Shown here: positions 32,179 to 32,976 of the stretch, piece by piece
How the letters are laid out: each line of letters begins with the position of its first letter
How positions within the stretch are numbered: the stretch's first letter is position 1
Origin: Bacillota bacterium
GTDB lineage: Bacteria; Bacillota; SHA-98; UBA4971
Assembly: GCA_012689375.1 (NCBI GenBank)
Contig: JAAZLO010000049.1
Coordinates: 1-32,976 of the forward strand
DNA length: 32,976 nucleotides
Direction of reading: 5' to 3'
Notes under the pieces: model-generated
Told to the model about the DNA's origin: nothing
What the model saw: the letters and a program-made list of their open reading frames with translations, nothing else
The model's database searches: none
Translations under genes and position numbers: made by a program

Positions 32179-32898
32179 TCAGTAACCCCGTCCCCCTGAC
32201 ACCTCCCCTGACACCTCCGGAAGTGTTTGTAATTCCCGTAGATCGGTTATTTCATAATCCGGTTCCAATCCGGGTATAACAGATTTCCTGTCAGGGTTGT
32301 ACCAGCATGTTTTTATTCCGAATCTGATCCCCCCCGCAATGTCAGAAGCCAAGGAATCGCCTACCATAAGAACAGTGTCCTTGTCGTTGTGACAAAGGGC
32401 ATCGAAAGTGTATTGAAATATACCCGGGTGAGGTTTGTTGTACCCTACATCCTCAGATACAATTATCTTTTCAATGAAGGGTTTAATAGCAGAGCCTTCC
32501 ATCCTGCCTAATTGTACTTTCCTATATCCGTTTGTTACTATGGCAAGCCGGAATCTTTCTGAAAGACTCCGGCAGATCTCTTCCGCTCCGTGGATTAAAA
32601 AGCTCTTTTTCGAGAGGTTAATTAAATAGAGCCTGCTAAACTCTTTAATATCAAATTCAGAGAGCCGCTTGTTAAACATCCTCCTAAACCTTTCATCAGA
32701 CAATTCACCGGGGGTAATTTCGCCCTTCTCAACTTTTCGCCATAATCCTTCGTTGATTTCCCTGTAAAGTGCTAGGTGAATGTCAGCCTTGTAATCAAAC
32801 TTAAAATGGAAGAATGTATCCTTTAGAGCGGCATTTTCAGCCTTGTCATAATCAAATAATGTCCTGTCAGCATCAAACAGTATGATTTCCAATCCCAC
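32179..32898 (-). CDS. YjjG-like HAD-superfamily nucleotidase
   Basis: The 239-residue protein has the HAD motifs: D9-A-D11-R-T (motif I), IVTNG (motif II), YNKPHPGIFQYTFDAL (motif III, K) and VGDSLASDIAGG (motif IV). The FDADRTLFDYD opening and NKPHPGIF are typical of YjjG, which dephosphorylates non-canonical pyrimidine nucleotides. The cap is helical. The GTG start follows GGGAGGTC by about 11 nt; a TTG at 32892 is possible. The C-terminus VSGEVSGGRGY includes a small tandem repeat. The window ends 78 nt upstream. Confidence 0.85.
   Translation of the reverse strand: MGLEIILFDADRTLFDYDKAENAALKDTFFHFKFDYKADIHLALYREINEGLWRKVEKGEITPGELSDERFRRMFNKRLSEFDIKEFSRLYLINLSKKSFLIHGAEEICRSLSERFRLAIVTNGYRKVQLGRMEGSAIKPFIEKIIVSEDVGYNKPHPGIFQYTFDALCHNDKDTVLMVGDSLASDIAGGIRFGIKTCWYNPDRKSVIPGLEPDYEITDLRELQTLPEVSGEVSGGRGY
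32193..32216. repeat. 12-bp perfect tandem repeat at the end of the HAD gene
   Basis: CCCCTGACACCT occurs twice head to tail (32193-32204 and 32205-32216). It encodes VSG-type residues at the C-terminus of the HAD protein and so lengthens its tail. It looks like a simple slippage duplication. Confidence 0.7.
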
Positions 32899-32976
32899 GT
32901 ATACAATTGACCTCCCTGGGTTTCGTTAACCAAAACCTTGGATATGTACCCTTTGTCAGTAAGTATACTATGAACA

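Noticed and set aside
1-32976. Mobile elements, phage genes, toxin-antitoxin pairs or CRISPR arrays
   Set aside because: No transposase, integrase, regular repeat-spacer pattern or long terminal inverted repeats were found; gene content and base use look uniform.

Overview
The window looks like a chromosomal segment of a motile, anaerobe-like Firmicute with an outer membrane. The evidence is indirect. Many genes start with GTG or TTG after strong purine-rich ribosome binding sites. A CsrA/FliW pair, a zinc-finger anti-sigma factor, a PspC protein and sigma-28 promoters of the GCCGATAT type point to Firmicutes. The flagellar cluster nevertheless encodes the P ring (FlgI), L ring (FlgH) and FlgA, which only make sense with an outer membrane, and an ECF sigma operon carries an RseB-like periplasmic protein. 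I cannot name the genus; a diderm clostridial or Limnochordia-like lineage is my best guess.

Positions 1-17,713 hold a nearly continuous flagellar and chemotaxis island, read almost entirely leftward. In transcription order it is flgF, flgG, flgA, flgH, flgI, flgJ, flgM, flgN, flgK, flgL, cheA, cheC, cheY, cheB, cheR, an HD-GYP protein, fliW and csrA. After a rightward cheW, the leftward series resumes with flagellin, fliS and a flaG that runs off the left edge. A likely sigma-A promoter sits before flgF. Three sigma-28 promoters can be read by eye: before flgM, and a back-to-back pair serving flagellin (left) and cheW (right). The flagellin leader has a GGA-loop hairpin and a second CsrA-like site over its Shine-Dalgarno sequence, so csrA and fliW upstream probably form the homeostatic switch known from Bacillus hag.

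Positions 17,714-20,144 hold folD and murD (leftward), closed by a rho-independent terminator that separates them from the flagellar operon. Positions 20,292-24,176 form a rightward envelope-stress operon: ECF sigma factor, zinc-finger anti-sigma factor, RseB/MucB-like exported protein and membrane-anchored HtrA protease. It has tandem sigma-A-like and ECF-like promoters and ends in a strong terminator.

Positions 24,271-32,898 are general chromosome: a small PspC protein; the TrkH/TrkA potassium uptake pair (leftward); a threonine-synthase-like enzyme (rightward); a cupin/HD-GYP fusion; an unrecognised small exported protein with a structured leader; tRNA-Thr(CGT) with a good promoter; a membrane-anchored phosphodiesterase of the alkaline phosphatase superfamily; and a YjjG-like HAD phosphatase. 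I saw no insertion sequences, phage genes or CRISPR arrays. The most rewarding parts are the regulatory sequences (divergent sigma-28 promoters, CsrA sites, autoregulated ECF promoter) and some variant proteins rather than a wholly new system.
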